Shown: positions 46,543 to 57,500 of the stretch, one piece after another | How positions within the stretch are numbered: position 1 is the first letter of the stretch | Layout: each line of letters starts with the position of its first letter | Source of the DNA: Psychrobacter sp. 72-O-c | GTDB taxonomy: Bacteria > Pseudomonadota > Gammaproteobacteria > Pseudomonadales > Moraxellaceae | Direction: 5' to 3' | Length of the DNA stretch: 64,000 nucleotides | Assembly: GCF_904846605.1 (NCBI RefSeq) | Contig: NZ_CAJHBI010000003.1 | Location: forward strand, 62,001-126,000 | Notes under the pieces: generated by a model | The model's database searches: none | What the model was told of the DNA's origin: nothing | Seen by the model: the letters and a program-made list of their open reading frames with translations, nothing else | Translations under genes and position numbers: made by a program

Positions 46543-49325
46543 CTATGGATAATAATGACATAATTAGACAGGTAGAAACGTACGTAGCTAAGATAAGTAA
46601 ACCCCAAATAGATAAAGGTTTTACACGTAAAATCCTACATATCTACGCTGACGCCGATAGTAAATTCATTTATGGCAAACTACGATTGAAGAATTTAACT
46701 ACTGGTGATAAATATATTCGCTCTATCAGTCAAGACAGCGCCGGCATGTGGCAGATGAAAGATCCTGATTTTAAAGAAGTCTATTCAGAGGGTGGCGGCA
46801 AAAAGCCGCTTTATCGTCGGCATGACCTTGCTTGTGATACTGAAGCCGTGGTTTATATATTTGAGGGTGAACAAAAAGCCGATCTCGCTAATGAGTTTGG
46901 TTTTATCGCCACTACATCCGGTGGCAGCACACAAGTTAATAACTATCACTGGTTGCCATTAGCAGGGCGTGATATCTGTTTATGGGCTGATAATGATGCA
47001 GCTGGAGTGCAATGGCTAGAAGGTGTTTACAAAGAACTAAATGCCATAGGTGCACGTATTAAAATTATTGATATTGATGTGTTGGGACTTGCTGAAAAAG
47101 GCGATATCGTGGACTGGGTAGAGTTGCAGCGACAAGCTGATCCTGATATTACCCATCAACAATTGGCAGGCAAAATAAAAGAGCTGGACACCCTGACAGA
47201 TGAGCAGCTCTCAATAATTCTAGCAGATGACCTACCAGAGCCATCAAGCGATAGTATAGCAGTAAGCTATCCAGAATGGCGTAAAGATACCCAGCTCAAT
47301 GAGCCCATGGTTCATGAAGGCGGGCGTTTTGAACTATACTCCGACGGGCTATTTTTTGTGAAGTATGATGACAGCGACCCTACTAACATTTTGTTTAAGT
47401 TAAAAATGTTTATTTGTTCGCCGCTTGAAGTTATAGCTACAGCGCGTGATGCTAGTAACAAAAACTGGGGGCGACTATTAAAATGGCATGATGCTGATGG
47501 TGTAATACATCAATGGTCAATGCCAGTGGCTTTACTACAAAGTGATGCGCGAGAGTACCGTCGCGAGCTTGCGAGCCAAGGCTTAAATATTACTATCAAT
47601 CGCAAGCAGCGTGATTATCTAGACGCCTACATTCAAGACTATCCAAGCAAAAAACGAGCGCGATGCGTCACAAAACTAGGCTGGCATGGTGAGCAATATG
47701 TATTACCAGATCACACGCTAGGCGGCGCTGTTGACGCTAATGAGGTGATTGTCTATCAGTCAGCACATGCAATCGACAGCACATTATCGCAACAAGGAGA
47801 ATTAGCTCAATGGACTGATAAGGTATGCAAACCAATGGCAGACCAAAGCCGTTTGGTTTTCTCTCTTTGTTGCGCTTTTGCAGGACAATTACTGGAGCCC
47901 CTAGGCAGTGATGGAGGTGGCTTTCATTTTATGGGCTCATCAAGTATGGGCAAATCAATATCGCTTAAATTAGCGGCTAGTGTCTGGGGAAACCCTGAAA
48001 GATACGTTAAGACATGGCGTACTACAGACAACGCATTGGAGGGAACTGCAAGCGAATATAACGATAGCTTTTTAGGGCTTGATGAAATTAGTGAATGTGA
48101 CCCAAAGAAAATAGGCAATATTATTTACATGCTATCCAATGGACAGGGTAAAGGCAGAAGCACTACTACAGGGCAGAATCGTACAGCCAATAAATGGCGG
48201 CTTATATTCTTATCTAATGGTGAAAAGTCCGTACAGCAACAAATGGCAGAAGTAGGACAGAGTACCAACGCAGGCATTGAGATACGCACCGCCCATATCG
48301 ATGCAGACGCTGGCAAAGGCTATAAGATGTTTGATAGTCTAGTATTGGCAAACAGTGGCGCAGCACAAGCCGATAAGCTGACAGAGCTATCAAGCACTTA
48401 TTATGGAACTGCTGGCATCGCTTGGCTTGAATATATTACTATGGATAAGGCAGCGACCACCATCACCGCCAAGGCATTGATTGATGACTTTATGAACCAA
48501 TACGACAATCTAGCACCACAAGCCCATAGAGTGGCTAAACGCTTCGCTATCGTGGCTGCTGCTGGGGAAATGGCAACGCTAGCAGGTATTACAGGCTGGC
48601 AAGCAGGACAAGCGGCGGCGGTTAAGGTATGCTTGGACAATTGGCTTGATAATTATGGCCGTGATGGTGAGCAGGAGCAGCGCCAAATCATTAAACATAT
48701 TCAGGCCTTTATTGAACAGCATGGGTCAAGTCGCTTTGAACCGCGCCGTAGTCACCGATGCCCAGATTTTGAACCTAAAACCTCTAACCGTGTAGGCTAT
48801 CGTAATACTAATACAGGTGATTATTTATTCTCAGTGAATACCTTTGATATGGAAATCTGCCCACCTTTTAATGCTAAAAAAGTTTTACAGGTATTAGATG
48901 AGGCCGGTCTTTTAATACGTAATCAAGGTGACCGCAAAGCATACAAATCACCAAAAACACTTTTTATAGAACGCGATCCCTTTTATGCGGTTAAAGCGCA
49001 CATATTAAGTTACGAAGGCGATAAAGCCACTGGGACAGATGGGACAAACGGGACAGCCCATATACAGCAAGCTTTAGACACTGTCCCACATCTTAAAACC
49101 CCACTGAGACCGTTGGGACAACTAGAGCCGCACCGTGATGAAGCGTCCCAATTGTCCCATAGCCAAAAAAGCACTGGGACAGCCATAAACCCAGTAATCA
49201 CGGGCACTGTCCCGCTGTCCCAAGCGTCCCAGTCTAAAAAGGTAGGTACGGTAAAGCCGCAGTCATTTATCAATGAGCCTGATAATGAGATACCACCATT
49301 TGGTAGTGTAGGTAATTACTCATAA
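46539..49325 (+). CDS. Toprim/DUF927 primase-helicase of the island
   Basis: This 928-residue protein has a Toprim-like domain in residues about 105-205: VVYIFEGEQKADLA with the catalytic Glu, and DICLWADNDAAG with Asp-x-Asp. The DUF927 region (about 290-640) carries a helicase Walker A GSSSMGKSISLKLAASVWG, the acidic motif FLGLDEISECD and a sensor-like WRLIFLSNGEKS. A winged-helix-like C-terminal part follows, then about 90 residues rich in Gly, Thr and Gln, encoded by the GGGACA array. Such proteins start replication of satellite-type elements. Last gene of the alpA operon. Confidence 0.9.
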   Translation: MTMDNNDIIRQVETYVAKISKPQIDKGFTRKILHIYADADSKFIYGKLRLKNLTTGDKYIRSISQDSAGMWQMKDPDFKEVYSEGGGKKPLYRRHDLACDTEAVVYIFEGEQKADLANEFGFIATTSGGSTQVNNYHWLPLAGRDICLWADNDAAGVQWLEGVYKELNAIGARIKIIDIDVLGLAEKGDIVDWVELQRQADPDITHQQLAGKIKELDTLTDEQLSIILADDLPEPSSDSIAVSYPEWRKDTQLNEPMVHEGGRFELYSDGLFFVKYDDSDPTNILFKLKMFICSPLEVIATARDASNKNWGRLLKWHDADGVIHQWSMPVALLQSDAREYRRELASQGLNITINRKQRDYLDAYIQDYPSKKRARCVTKLGWHGEQYVLPDHTLGGAVDANEVIVYQSAHAIDSTLSQQGELAQWTDKVCKPMADQSRLVFSLCCAFAGQLLEPLGSDGGGFHFMGSSSMGKSISLKLAASVWGNPERYVKTWRTTDNALEGTASEYNDSFLGLDEISECDPKKIGNIIYMLSNGQGKGRSTTTGQNRTANKWRLIFLSNGEKSVQQQMAEVGQSTNAGIEIRTAHIDADAGKGYKMFDSLVLANSGAAQADKLTELSSTYYGTAGIAWLEYITMDKAATTITAKALIDDFMNQYDNLAPQAHRVAKRFAIVAAAGEMATLAGITGWQAGQAAAVKVCLDNWLDNYGRDGEQEQRQIIKHIQAFIEQHGSSRFEPRRSHRCPDFEPKTSNRVGYRNTNTGDYLFSVNTFDMEICPPFNAKKVLQVLDEAGLLIRNQGDRKAYKSPKTLFIERDPFYAVKAHILSYEGDKATGTDGTNGTAHIQQALDTVPHLKTPLRPLGQLEPHRDEASQLSHSQKSTGTAINPVITGTVPLSQASQSKKVGTVKPQSFINEPDNEIPPFGSVGNYS
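49032..49230. repeat. GGGACA/TGTCCC array, candidate replication origin inside the primase gene end
   Basis: GGGACA lies on the plus strand at 49032, 49041, 49050, 49115 and 49176, and on the minus strand (TGTCCC) at 49082, 49153, 49208 and 49216. CGTCCC variants are at 49144 and 49225. That makes eleven hexamers in 199 bases; the first three have an exact 9-base period. They encode the low-complexity tail of the primase-helicase. They resemble origin iterons of P4-like elements. Confidence 0.7.
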
Positions 49326-49370
49326 GCTATTAGACGTACACCATGATGGTGAACCCTGATCATAAACCTA

Positions 49371-49401
49371 AAAGGTAGGCTTTAATTGCCTGCCTTTTTT
49401 T
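49371..49401 (+). terminator. Terminator after the primase-helicase operon
   Basis: Stem AAAGGTAGGC (49371-49380) with GCCTGCCTTT (49388-49397), one T-G pair, 7-base loop, T-run. Confidence 0.8.
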
Positions 49402-49544
49402 ATAATTGTTAACAGATGGAAAGGTATAGTTCAAAGCTGATGATAAGTAGGTATTTAAATAAACACATTCCTTTACGAGTAGTAGTCACCGAAGCCCGCA
49501 TACTTGCCAGCGAACTGTTATTGAGAAGGTAAAACTAAAAAACC

Positions 49545-50453
49545 TTACTCATTATAACTATCACAGCCAGCCTGTTCTCTGTTGTCACAATATTTACTAA
49601 ACCAATCGTTTGCCTTTTTATAATCTTGCTTAACTCCTCTACCATTTGCATATAAAGAGCCAAGACGATATTGAGCATCAGCATCATCTTGATTGGCTGC
49701 CTTCAAATACCATTCGCGTGCCTTGGCATAATCCTGACGTACAACTTGACCTTCATCGTACATAAATCCAAGATTGTATTGAGAATCAACGAACCCTTGG
49801 TTGGCTGACTTCCTAAACAACTCAATTGCTTTAGCATAATCTTGACGCACACCTTCGCCTTCGGCATATATTATGCCAAGATTATGTTGAGAATTGGCTA
49901 ATCCTTGGTCAGCCGATTTCTGAAACCATTTAGCTGCCTTAACATAATCCTGATGAACGCCATCGCCATCGGTATACATCATACCAAGATTATGCTGAGC
50001 ACTAGCTAATCCTTGGTCAGCGGCTTTTTGAAACCATTCAACGGATTTGGCATAATCTTGATGCACGCCATCACCATCGGCATACATCATGCCAAGATTA
50101 TGTTGAGCACTGTCTAACCCTTGATCAGCTGCTTTTTGAAACCATTTGATTGCTTCAACTGAGTCTTGAGGAATACTAATGCCTTTATAATACATCATTC
50201 CAAGATCGTGTTGGGATTTGGCATAACCTTGATCAGCTGCTCTCTGAAACCATTCGACTGCCTCAGTATAGTTACGACTAACACCGCTACCATCCATATA
50301 CATAAATCCAAGTTCAGACTGAGCTTCGGCATTACCTTGTCCCGCTAAAGCCCTAGTCTCCTCATATTCTGATGAACACGCTGATAATATTATTCCAAAC
50401 GATAACACCAAAAATATTAATCTATTTATAAAACTTTGCTTAGGTGGATTCAT
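49545..50453 (-). CDS. Sel1-repeat lipoprotein
   Basis: The 302-residue protein has a signal sequence ending in the lipobox LSAC (about residues 23-26), so it should be a lipoprotein. Seven 36-residue Sel1-like repeats follow, each with A-x-x-x-LG-x-x-Y and W[FY]-x-KAA-x-QG cores. A C-terminal cysteine pair closes the protein (YCDNREQAGCDSYNE). Sel1 repeats form a solenoid for protein-protein contacts. It is third in a tandem set of three paralogues on the minus strand and the only one that looks lipidated. Partner unknown. Confidence 0.85.
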   Translation of the reverse strand: MNPPKQSFINRLIFLVLSFGIILSACSSEYEETRALAGQGNAEAQSELGFMYMDGSGVSRNYTEAVEWFQRAADQGYAKSQHDLGMMYYKGISIPQDSVEAIKWFQKAADQGLDSAQHNLGMMYADGDGVHQDYAKSVEWFQKAADQGLASAQHNLGMMYTDGDGVHQDYVKAAKWFQKSADQGLANSQHNLGIIYAEGEGVRQDYAKAIELFRKSANQGFVDSQYNLGFMYDEGQVVRQDYAKAREWYLKAANQDDADAQYRLGSLYANGRGVKQDYKKANDWFSKYCDNREQAGCDSYNE

Positions 50454-50474
50454 AGTCGTTGATACCCTTAAAAA

Positions 50475-51869
50475 CTAGTTTTGCTTCTGATTTAATATTC
50501 GATAATTATCACAGCCAGCTTGAAACTCATTATCACAAGCTTTACCAAACCATTCTTTAGCTTGAAGTTTATTTTGATTAACACCTACTCCTCGGAAGTA
50601 CATCACACCAAGGTTGTACTGAGCATGCGCTTGTCCTTGTTTAGCCGCCTTTTGTGTCCAGTAGAACCCTTTAGAGTAGTTTTGATGAAGACCTATAGTT
50701 TCACCGTATATTACTCCAAGATTACTCTGAGCTAGCACTTCTCCTTGATTTGCTGACTTTTTCAGCAAATCAATAGCTTTACTATAGTCCTGACGGACAC
50801 CTTCACCGGTATAATATAACCATCCAAGATTATTCTGCCCTAATGCATTATCTTGATCAGCTGATTTCTGATAGAACTTAAATGACTTAGCATAATCTTG
50901 AGGAACTCCTTTACCGTTATAATATATTAATCCAAGATTATTCTGAGCTGATGTATTGCCTTGATCAGCTGCCCTTTGATACCAATTAACTGCCTTAACG
51001 TAGTTTTGGCTAACTCCTACACCGTCGTTGTACATTCTTCCTAGTAAGTACTGGGCTTCCGCAAGCCCTTGGTCAGCTGCTTTTTGGTACCATTCAGCTG
51101 CTTTAAAGTAATCCTGACGAATACCTTGGCCATTGTAGTACATCACACCAAGGTTATTTTGAGCTTCGCTCCGTCCTTGATTAGCTGCCTTTCGATACCA
51201 TTCAGCCGCTTTAGTATTATTTTGGCTAACGCCTTGACCAATAGCGTACATCAACCCGATATTATGTTGAGATTTTGCGTGTCCTTGATTGGCTGCCTTT
51301 TGAAACCACTCGAATGCCTTTACATCATTTTGGCTAACACCTTTGGCTTTATCGTATGACACTCCAAGATTATATTGGGCATGAATATGCCTTTGATTAG
51401 CCGCTTTTCGATACCATTCAACGGCTTTAACATCATTTTGATGTACTCCAAGGCCCTTCCTATACGAAACACCAATATTATATTGTGCTGCCGCCTCCCC
51501 TTGGTCAGCCGCCTTTTGGTACCATTGAAAGGCTTTCGTAAAGTCCTGCTGAACACCTTGGCCAGCAGCGTACATTGCCCCAATATTATACTGGGCTCTA
51601 GCATATCCTTGGTCAGCAGCTTTTTGATACCATTCCAAAGCCTTGGTGTAATCTTGACGAACGCCTTTGCCATAGTTATAGGATATCCCAAGATTAAATT
51701 GAGATATCCTATTTCCCAAATCTGCTAGTGCATTTTCTGTAATGAACGATGTTTTAACTTCATTGGTAGCTAAATCTTCTGCTACAGTTGCCCAAGCTGA
51801 AACCGTCAGTCCAAACGATAACCCCAAAAATACTAGTCTATGTATAAACAGCTTATCCAGTGATCGCAT
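50475..51869 (-). CDS. Secreted Sel1-repeat protein, eleven repeats
   Basis: The 464-residue protein has an N-terminal signal peptide (RLVFLGLSFGLTVSAWA, cleavage probably after SAWA). Eleven Sel1-like repeats of 36 residues follow, and a C-terminal Cys pair (KACDNEFQAGCDNYRILN). It is probably periplasmic or exported. It lies 21 bases after its upstream paralogue, so the set is probably an operon. The frames on the opposite strand over this gene are shadows produced by the repeat periodicity. Confidence 0.85.
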   Translation of the reverse strand: MRSLDKLFIHRLVFLGLSFGLTVSAWATVAEDLATNEVKTSFITENALADLGNRISQFNLGISYNYGKGVRQDYTKALEWYQKAADQGYARAQYNIGAMYAAGQGVQQDFTKAFQWYQKAADQGEAAAQYNIGVSYRKGLGVHQNDVKAVEWYRKAANQRHIHAQYNLGVSYDKAKGVSQNDVKAFEWFQKAANQGHAKSQHNIGLMYAIGQGVSQNNTKAAEWYRKAANQGRSEAQNNLGVMYYNGQGIRQDYFKAAEWYQKAADQGLAEAQYLLGRMYNDGVGVSQNYVKAVNWYQRAADQGNTSAQNNLGLIYYNGKGVPQDYAKSFKFYQKSADQDNALGQNNLGWLYYTGEGVRQDYSKAIDLLKKSANQGEVLAQSNLGVIYGETIGLHQNYSKGFYWTQKAAKQGQAHAQYNLGVMYFRGVGVNQNKLQAKEWFGKACDNEFQAGCDNYRILNQKQN

Positions 51870-51890
51870 GGTCTATATCTTCCTCAAAAA

Positions 51891-52967
51891 TCACTTTAAC
51901 TTCAAATTTAATATTCGGTATTCATCACAGCCCTTCTGGCTACCATTATCGCAGGACTTGCCGTACCACTCTTTTGCTTGAACATTACTTTGACGCACGC
52001 CATTACCATGGTAGTAGAAGTTGCCAAGGTTAAGCTGAGCTGAGCTGTCTTGTTGAGCAGCCGCTTTTCTATACCATTCAACTGCCTTAAAGTAATCCTG
52101 ACGAACACCCTCACCCTCAGAGTATAAAACTCCAAGATTATACTGAGCTGTTGCATGCCCTTGGTCAGCCGCTTTTCTATACCATTCAACTGCTTTAAAG
52201 TAATCCTGATGAACACCCTCACTCTGATAGTAGAAATTACCAAGACTATACTGGGCTTCCATAAGTCCTTGGTCAGCTGCCTTTTTATGCCATTCAGCCG
52301 CTTTAGTATTATTTTGGCTAACACCTTGACCAATAGCGTACATCAATCCAAGGTTGAATTGAGCGTCAGCATAGCCTTGAGCAGCCGCTTTTCTATACCA
52401 TTCAACTGCCTTAAAGTAATTCTGACGAACACCATTACCGTTAGAGTATAAGTATGCAAGATTAAATTGAGCGTCAGTATCGCCTTGGTTAGCTGCCTTC
52501 TCATACCATTCAATTGCCTTAAAGTAATCTTGACGAACACCATTGCCATTATCGTACATCCATCCAAGATTGAATTGAGCGTCAGCATCACCTTGTTCAG
52601 CTGCCTTTTGGTACCATTTAGCTGCCTTAACATAATCCTGACGAACACCATTGCCATTATCGTACATCCATCCAAGATTGAATTGAGCGTCAGCATCACC
52701 TTGGTCAGCTAATATCCTAGTGTTTGAATGATCTATAGAGTATGCGTTCGCTTGATTTAACTCTTCTGAGGCACTAAGAACTACCGCTTCAGTTGTAGCT
52801 GCTATATTTGCCCCAGCAGAAGCAGCTGTTAACTTATTTTGAGCTGAAACTGACAATTCTGACCAAGCTGTTCCTATTGACCAAGCTGGTACCATCAGTC
52901 CAAACGACAAACCTAAAACCATTACCCTACAAATAAAAGTCTGCTTCAATACTCTCGTGATCATCAC
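51891..52967 (-). CDS. Secreted Sel1-repeat protein, seven repeats
   Basis: The 358-residue protein is the first of the three paralogues. Its signal peptide (VMVLGLSFGLMVPAWS) resembles that of the second. A unique spacer of about 45 residues, Ala/Ser-rich, precedes seven repeats and the conserved end KSCDNGSQKGCDEYRILN. The first two repeats are encoded by nearly identical DNA, indicating recent duplication. Probably periplasmic; interaction partner unknown. Confidence 0.85.
   Translation of the reverse strand: MMITRVLKQTFICRVMVLGLSFGLMVPAWSIGTAWSELSVSAQNKLTAASAGANIAATTEAVVLSASEELNQANAYSIDHSNTRILADQGDADAQFNLGWMYDNGNGVRQDYVKAAKWYQKAAEQGDADAQFNLGWMYDNGNGVRQDYFKAIEWYEKAANQGDTDAQFNLAYLYSNGNGVRQNYFKAVEWYRKAAAQGYADAQFNLGLMYAIGQGVSQNNTKAAEWHKKAADQGLMEAQYSLGNFYYQSEGVHQDYFKAVEWYRKAADQGHATAQYNLGVLYSEGEGVRQDYFKAVEWYRKAAAQQDSSAQLNLGNFYYHGNGVRQSNVQAKEWYGKSCDNGSQKGCDEYRILNLKLK
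52531..52703 (-). repeat. Identical 65-base blocks in adjacent Sel1 repeats
   Basis: Bases 52531-52595 and 52639-52703 are identical, at the 108-base spacing of one Sel1 unit (36 codons). This shows a recent internal duplication or gene conversion. Confidence 0.9.
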
Positions 52968-53333
52968 ATTTCCTTTAAAGATACGGAAGTGGCATTTATC
53001 TAATACTTAAGGCTTGGACACTATCATATGTGAGCATGTTGTTTGTGATAAAGGTACTAAACCAGACATTTGAGCGCTTAATAAAATTTAATAGCTCATA
53101 ACTTCTCTTTTTATGATGTTCAAAAATTCAATGAATATCGAAATTTAGGGAATTTATGAACAACTACTGCGCGTAAAGATAGTTTATGAAACGGTACGCG
53201 CATAAATCAACTACACAGCTGGAAGCTGGAAGCTGGAAAACATTAAACTTATTAATGTTAAAGTACAGGTTGCTATTAATTCAACACTATAAACTCTCTT
53301 TTGTAATATCCAAAAACGCTAACAGGGGGATAA
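52968..53333. other. Intergenic region between divergent Sel1 and lipoprotein genes
   Basis: About 366 AT-rich bases. A short tandem repeat GGAAGCT occurs near 53221-53235. No gene is accepted; it should contain divergent promoters. Confidence 0.5.
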
Positions 53334-53702
53334 ATGAATAAGGCGATTTATTTAATAATATTATTACTTACGGCTTGCCAGCCTATCCAAGATAATAAGG
53401 CGGTTATTGATGATGATATAGAAGTAAGTCAATCGCTATGGCAAACTGAAGGGAATGTTACGCCTTACCCATTTACAGTCGATTACGGGAATATTGCTTG
53501 TACCATGAATGAGGTTTATTTTTTCCCTACTGATACCGCTAATGATGAGTCACAAATAGGTTTACCAATTAACCGTTTAGCTGAGATTAGTTTGAGGCAA
53601 GATAAGATGAAGCCAGCCGTAGCAAATACTATTAAACCCAATGCTGATTTATCAGAGGTTGTCCAAATTGGTTTAGGAGTCTGTAAAAAAGCCCAGTTGT
53701 GA
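53334..53702 (+). CDS. Small lipoprotein, copy A (DUF2511-like)
   Basis: The 122-residue protein has a lipobox LLTAC (Cys at about residue 15), so it should be lipidated. The mature part has the pattern PYPFTVDYGNIACTMNEVYF and VANTIKPNADLSEVVQIGL, with two further cysteines (in ACT and VCK) that could pair. It faintly resembles DUF2511/YebY-type small exported proteins. GGGGG precedes the ATG. A paralogue (63076-63456) lies on the other side of the restriction locus, and both are followed by related noncoding sequence. Confidence 0.75.
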   Translation: MNKAIYLIILLLTACQPIQDNKAVIDDDIEVSQSLWQTEGNVTPYPFTVDYGNIACTMNEVYFFPTDTANDESQIGLPINRLAEISLRQDKMKPAVANTIKPNADLSEVVQIGLGVCKKAQL

Positions 53703-54167
53703 CTGATTAATAGCGACTTTTGCGACAAGTATCGCGAGGTAAGCATGTTTTGAGAACTCAACCCCATGTGTTAAAAGAGCAAGCTAAGAATAGTATTGAT
53801 ATGTTGTGATAAACATCACAAACAACTACAGGCAATAATAAAGTTTTTAGGCTGTCATGATTGATTATACGAACATCATTCCAAAAGCATGTACCACAGT
53901 ACATACAAGCAACTATTTATGAAGTGCATAACGATGGATGATAGTCATGCAGAAAAACTAAAGACTATTTATGGTTTTTTGAGAACAGAACTAAAATAAG
54001 TTAGTTAACTTTATCTGTTAATTAAGTCCAAGCAAGAACTGCGCAGGAGCTTTTTATTACCAGTATAGGAAGGTGATATATGGAAGAAAAATGGATAGAA
54101 GCAAGAAGTTTTAGAACAATGCGATTCTGACAATAGTTAAAACCTCACTGAATTTAACCTTTTTATT

Positions 54168-54360
54168 GGAAACAGGATAGGCTAAAAACATTGGAAACAG
54201 GAAACAAAACCACCCTTTTCTGATTTTGTTTCCAAGCTAAGCTAATGATAATAAAAGTAAAAAACGGAACCGTGGAAACAAAAAAAGCCTGTTTTAGTTT
54301 TGCTTCCAAATTGAGGTATATATAGGTAAAAACATGAAGGCAGAGCATCCAAAGGAAACA
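54168..54360. repeat. Hairpin/iteron array A downstream of lipoprotein copy A
   Basis: The gap 53703-54558 holds no accepted gene. GGAAACA occurs at 54168, 54193, 54200, 54274 and 54354. GGAAACAAAA (54200-54209) pairs perfectly with TTTTGTTTCC (54224-54233), with a 14-base loop containing CACCCTTTT. A second stem, 54274-54283 with 54298-54307, has one A-C mismatch. The block GGTGATATATGGAA shortly upstream (about 54072) is shared with array B. Confidence 0.75.
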
Positions 54361-54558
54361 AAAAACAGGTGAAAATGGGATTTATATGTCATACAAGCGG
54401 CAGCCCTAAAAAGCAATAATATCGATGTTTTTTAAGTCTTATTGCTTGGCTTAAAACATATCTTAATTAATATAATTATCGTGAATAACTGCTTAGTCTA
54501 GCCTGCCTATTATAAAACGGTTATGCCCTCGCCCTCTCTTTTCTCTAAAACCCCTGAC

Positions 54559-57500
54559 TTATCCCTCAGCACCCAGCTTAGTATCAAGCATTAGTCTAAT
54601 GAACTTCTTAAACTGATTAGGATTAGACAATAAGTGCATGGTCATGCCTTCATACGCCTCTTGGCTTTCAAACAGCGCATTCATAGCAGCATCGGGATAG
54701 CCGCCTAACATGATTTGATCAGGACTGTTCTTATTATTAGCGAACTGCTTTACGACTATCTCGTTTTCAGTCACCTTATCCCAAATGGTATTTTGAAAGT
54801 TAACCATATCATTTTCGGTGAAGTCCTCGCCTGCAAACACCTCATTTAACCGTTCAATAATCTGCGATAAAAATGCTTCTTTTTGATCCTTTGGTTTCCC
54901 TGTGCCACCACCGCCGCCAGCATCCAGTTGATATTCATTTTTACTTTCTTCTAGCTTTAAGTGTTGCTGATGCAGAATTGAGACGCGGTAATGACTCATA
55001 ACGATGTTACTTAGATCAACATCATCATCATCATCAAAGCTTTCACGCAGTAGCGGCTGTAGGTTACGCGCATATAGGCTAAGCTTCTCCAGTTCTTTAT
55101 CGTCATAGTCAACAATTTGCGACATAAACTCATACTGACGTGTGAATGTACCTAAATCCTTTTTAAAGATTTCTAGCTCGTCTTGCTCAAGTTTAAAGCC
55201 TTTATAGTCGTTTTCAGCATTGGTCATCAGTACCACATCGCCAGTTTCTTTGGTGCGTTCAAGCATCTCCTTGGCATATTGTGCTTGCTCACGTGCCAGC
55301 TTATAGCGCTTCTGCCAACGATCGACCGCTGGCTTGCAGATATTGCTAATGGCGGCATTGGACTTGTGCTTACTATAAAAAGCCGCAACGAACTGCTCAA
55401 CTTCGTTCTTAGTGAAGATATCACTGTTATCGAGCTTATTATAAAGGTCAAACACCTGATCGGGATCGGACACATCTGCTAAGGCTGCGGTTTCGTAATA
55501 TGGCTGGAAGGCTGCCAAAATATCTTCAGGGTCATTGAAGAAGTCGAGCACAAATGTGCCACTCTCCGCCTTACCTTTATAGGTACGGTTAAGTCTTGAT
55601 AACGTCTGTACGCAGTCCACACCCGTCAATTTCTTATCAACGTACATGGCGCACAGCTTTGGCTGATCAAAGCCCGTCTGGAACTTATTAGCTACTAGCA
55701 TCACTTGATAGTCGTCACTATCAAAAGCTTTACGTAGATCGCGACCTTTTAGCCCAATATTCATATTAAACTCAGTGAACTTATGATCGATTAACGCGCC
55801 GCTATCAGGGTCATTGTCATTAAAGCTAACTTCACCTGAGAATGCCACCATCGCACTGATGCCTCGATAGCAGTGCTCGGCAATATAATTATCAAAAGCT
55901 AACTTATACCGCACGGCTTCTTTACGTGAACCCGTCACCACCATGGCTTTAGCTTGTCCGCCGAGTAAGCCTTTGATGTTATCGTGAAAGTGCTCAATGA
56001 TGATTTTGACCTTTTGCGCGATATTATGCTCATGTAGGCGTACCCAGTTATTAAGCTTAATCTTGGCGCGGCGGGCATCGACTTCGTCATCGGCAGCGGC
56101 AAGTTTTTGCTTGAGCTGATAAACCACTTTATAATTGGTGTAGTTTTTTAAGACATCTAAGATAAAGCCCTCTTCAATCGCTTGGCGCATTGAATAGACA
56201 TGGTAAGCGGCTGGCAAGTTATCTTTCGATGCTGGCAAGTCAGAATTAGGCAAACGTCCAAACAGTTCAATAGTTTTTGGCTTAGGCGTGGCAGTAAAGG
56301 CATAGTAGCTTAGATTTTCGCTGCTACGGCGCGCGGCAAGCGTGGCATCTAATATAGCATCAAGGCTATCTTCACTAGATAACGGCACGTCATTATCAAT
56401 ACCATTGCTTTGATTACTCTCTATATCGCCAGAGATTAGTACTTCTTTGAGTTGGCGTGCGGTAGAGCCTGTTTGCGATGAATGTGCTTCATCAGCGATG
56501 ATGGCATAACGACGCGATTTTAGAACACTAGAGTCTTCAATGGCTTTTAATACAAACGGAAAGGTTTGAATGGTCACGATAATGATTGGTTGCGCGTTCA
56601 CTAATGCTTTGGCAAGCTGCTCAGACTTAGAGCCGTCGCCCTCTTTTTTATTAATCTTACCAACTACCCCATCGGCATGCTCAAACTGATAGATGGTATC
56701 TTGGAGCTGGTCATCAAGCACGGTACGGTCGGTAATCACAATCACGGAATGGAATTGCTTATCGCCGTCGCTATTGTATAAAGTCGATAGCTGATGCGCT
56801 GTCCATGCGATAGAGTTGGACTTACCTGAACCTGCACTATGCTGAATCAAATACTTATGACCTGCGCCCTCAACAACAGCAGCATTTACTAATTTAGTCA
56901 CCACATCCCATTGATGATAACGTGGGAACATCATGGTTTCTTTCTTAGACTTGCACCCGATAACGTCCTCTTCTTCTTCGATCTGCAAGTGCATAAAATG
57001 CCCAAGGATCGAGAGCAAGTTCTCCGGCGTTAATACCTCATTCCATAGGTAATCAGTGGCATAGCGGCTGCTATCGGTAGGCGTATCATTACCCGCGCCG
57101 CCTTCCTTTGTGCCTTTGTTAAAGGGTAAGAAGTAGGTGCTATTACCTGCCAGCCTAGTGGTCATATAGACCTCATACTGACTGACAGCAAAGTGTACCA
57201 GTGCGCCACGCTTAAACGTCAGCAGCGGCTCAAGTTTCTTGGTATCCGGGTCTTTTGGCAGGCGTGTACGCTTATATTGAGTAATAGCATTTTGTACCGA
57301 TTGCTTAAACTCAGACTTTAGCTCCATGGTGACTACGGGCAGCCCATTGACGAATAGCACCACATCAATACGGTTACGTTTAGCGACCATGCCATTACTG
57401 TCTTCGCCATCTTTAAGACTAACGTGAGGGCTATACACCACTTCAGGGACGACACGGCAGATATTAGCCTCGTAGCGTGCCATGATCTCAAGGTTGAGGT

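Noticed and set aside
50166..52712. Regularly spaced repeats resembling a CRISPR array, and plus-strand frames over the Sel1 genes
   Set aside because: The 108-base period equals the 36-residue Sel1 unit; units are coding and diverged, and no cas genes are present.
53934..54130. Two tiny plus-strand frames (about 21 and 16 codons) after lipoprotein copy A
   Set aside because: Too short, no ribosome site, and the second is not preserved in the matching region near 63547.
54163..54348. 61-codon minus-strand frame over hairpin array A
   Set aside because: Not kept in array B; the sequence is explained by the repeats.
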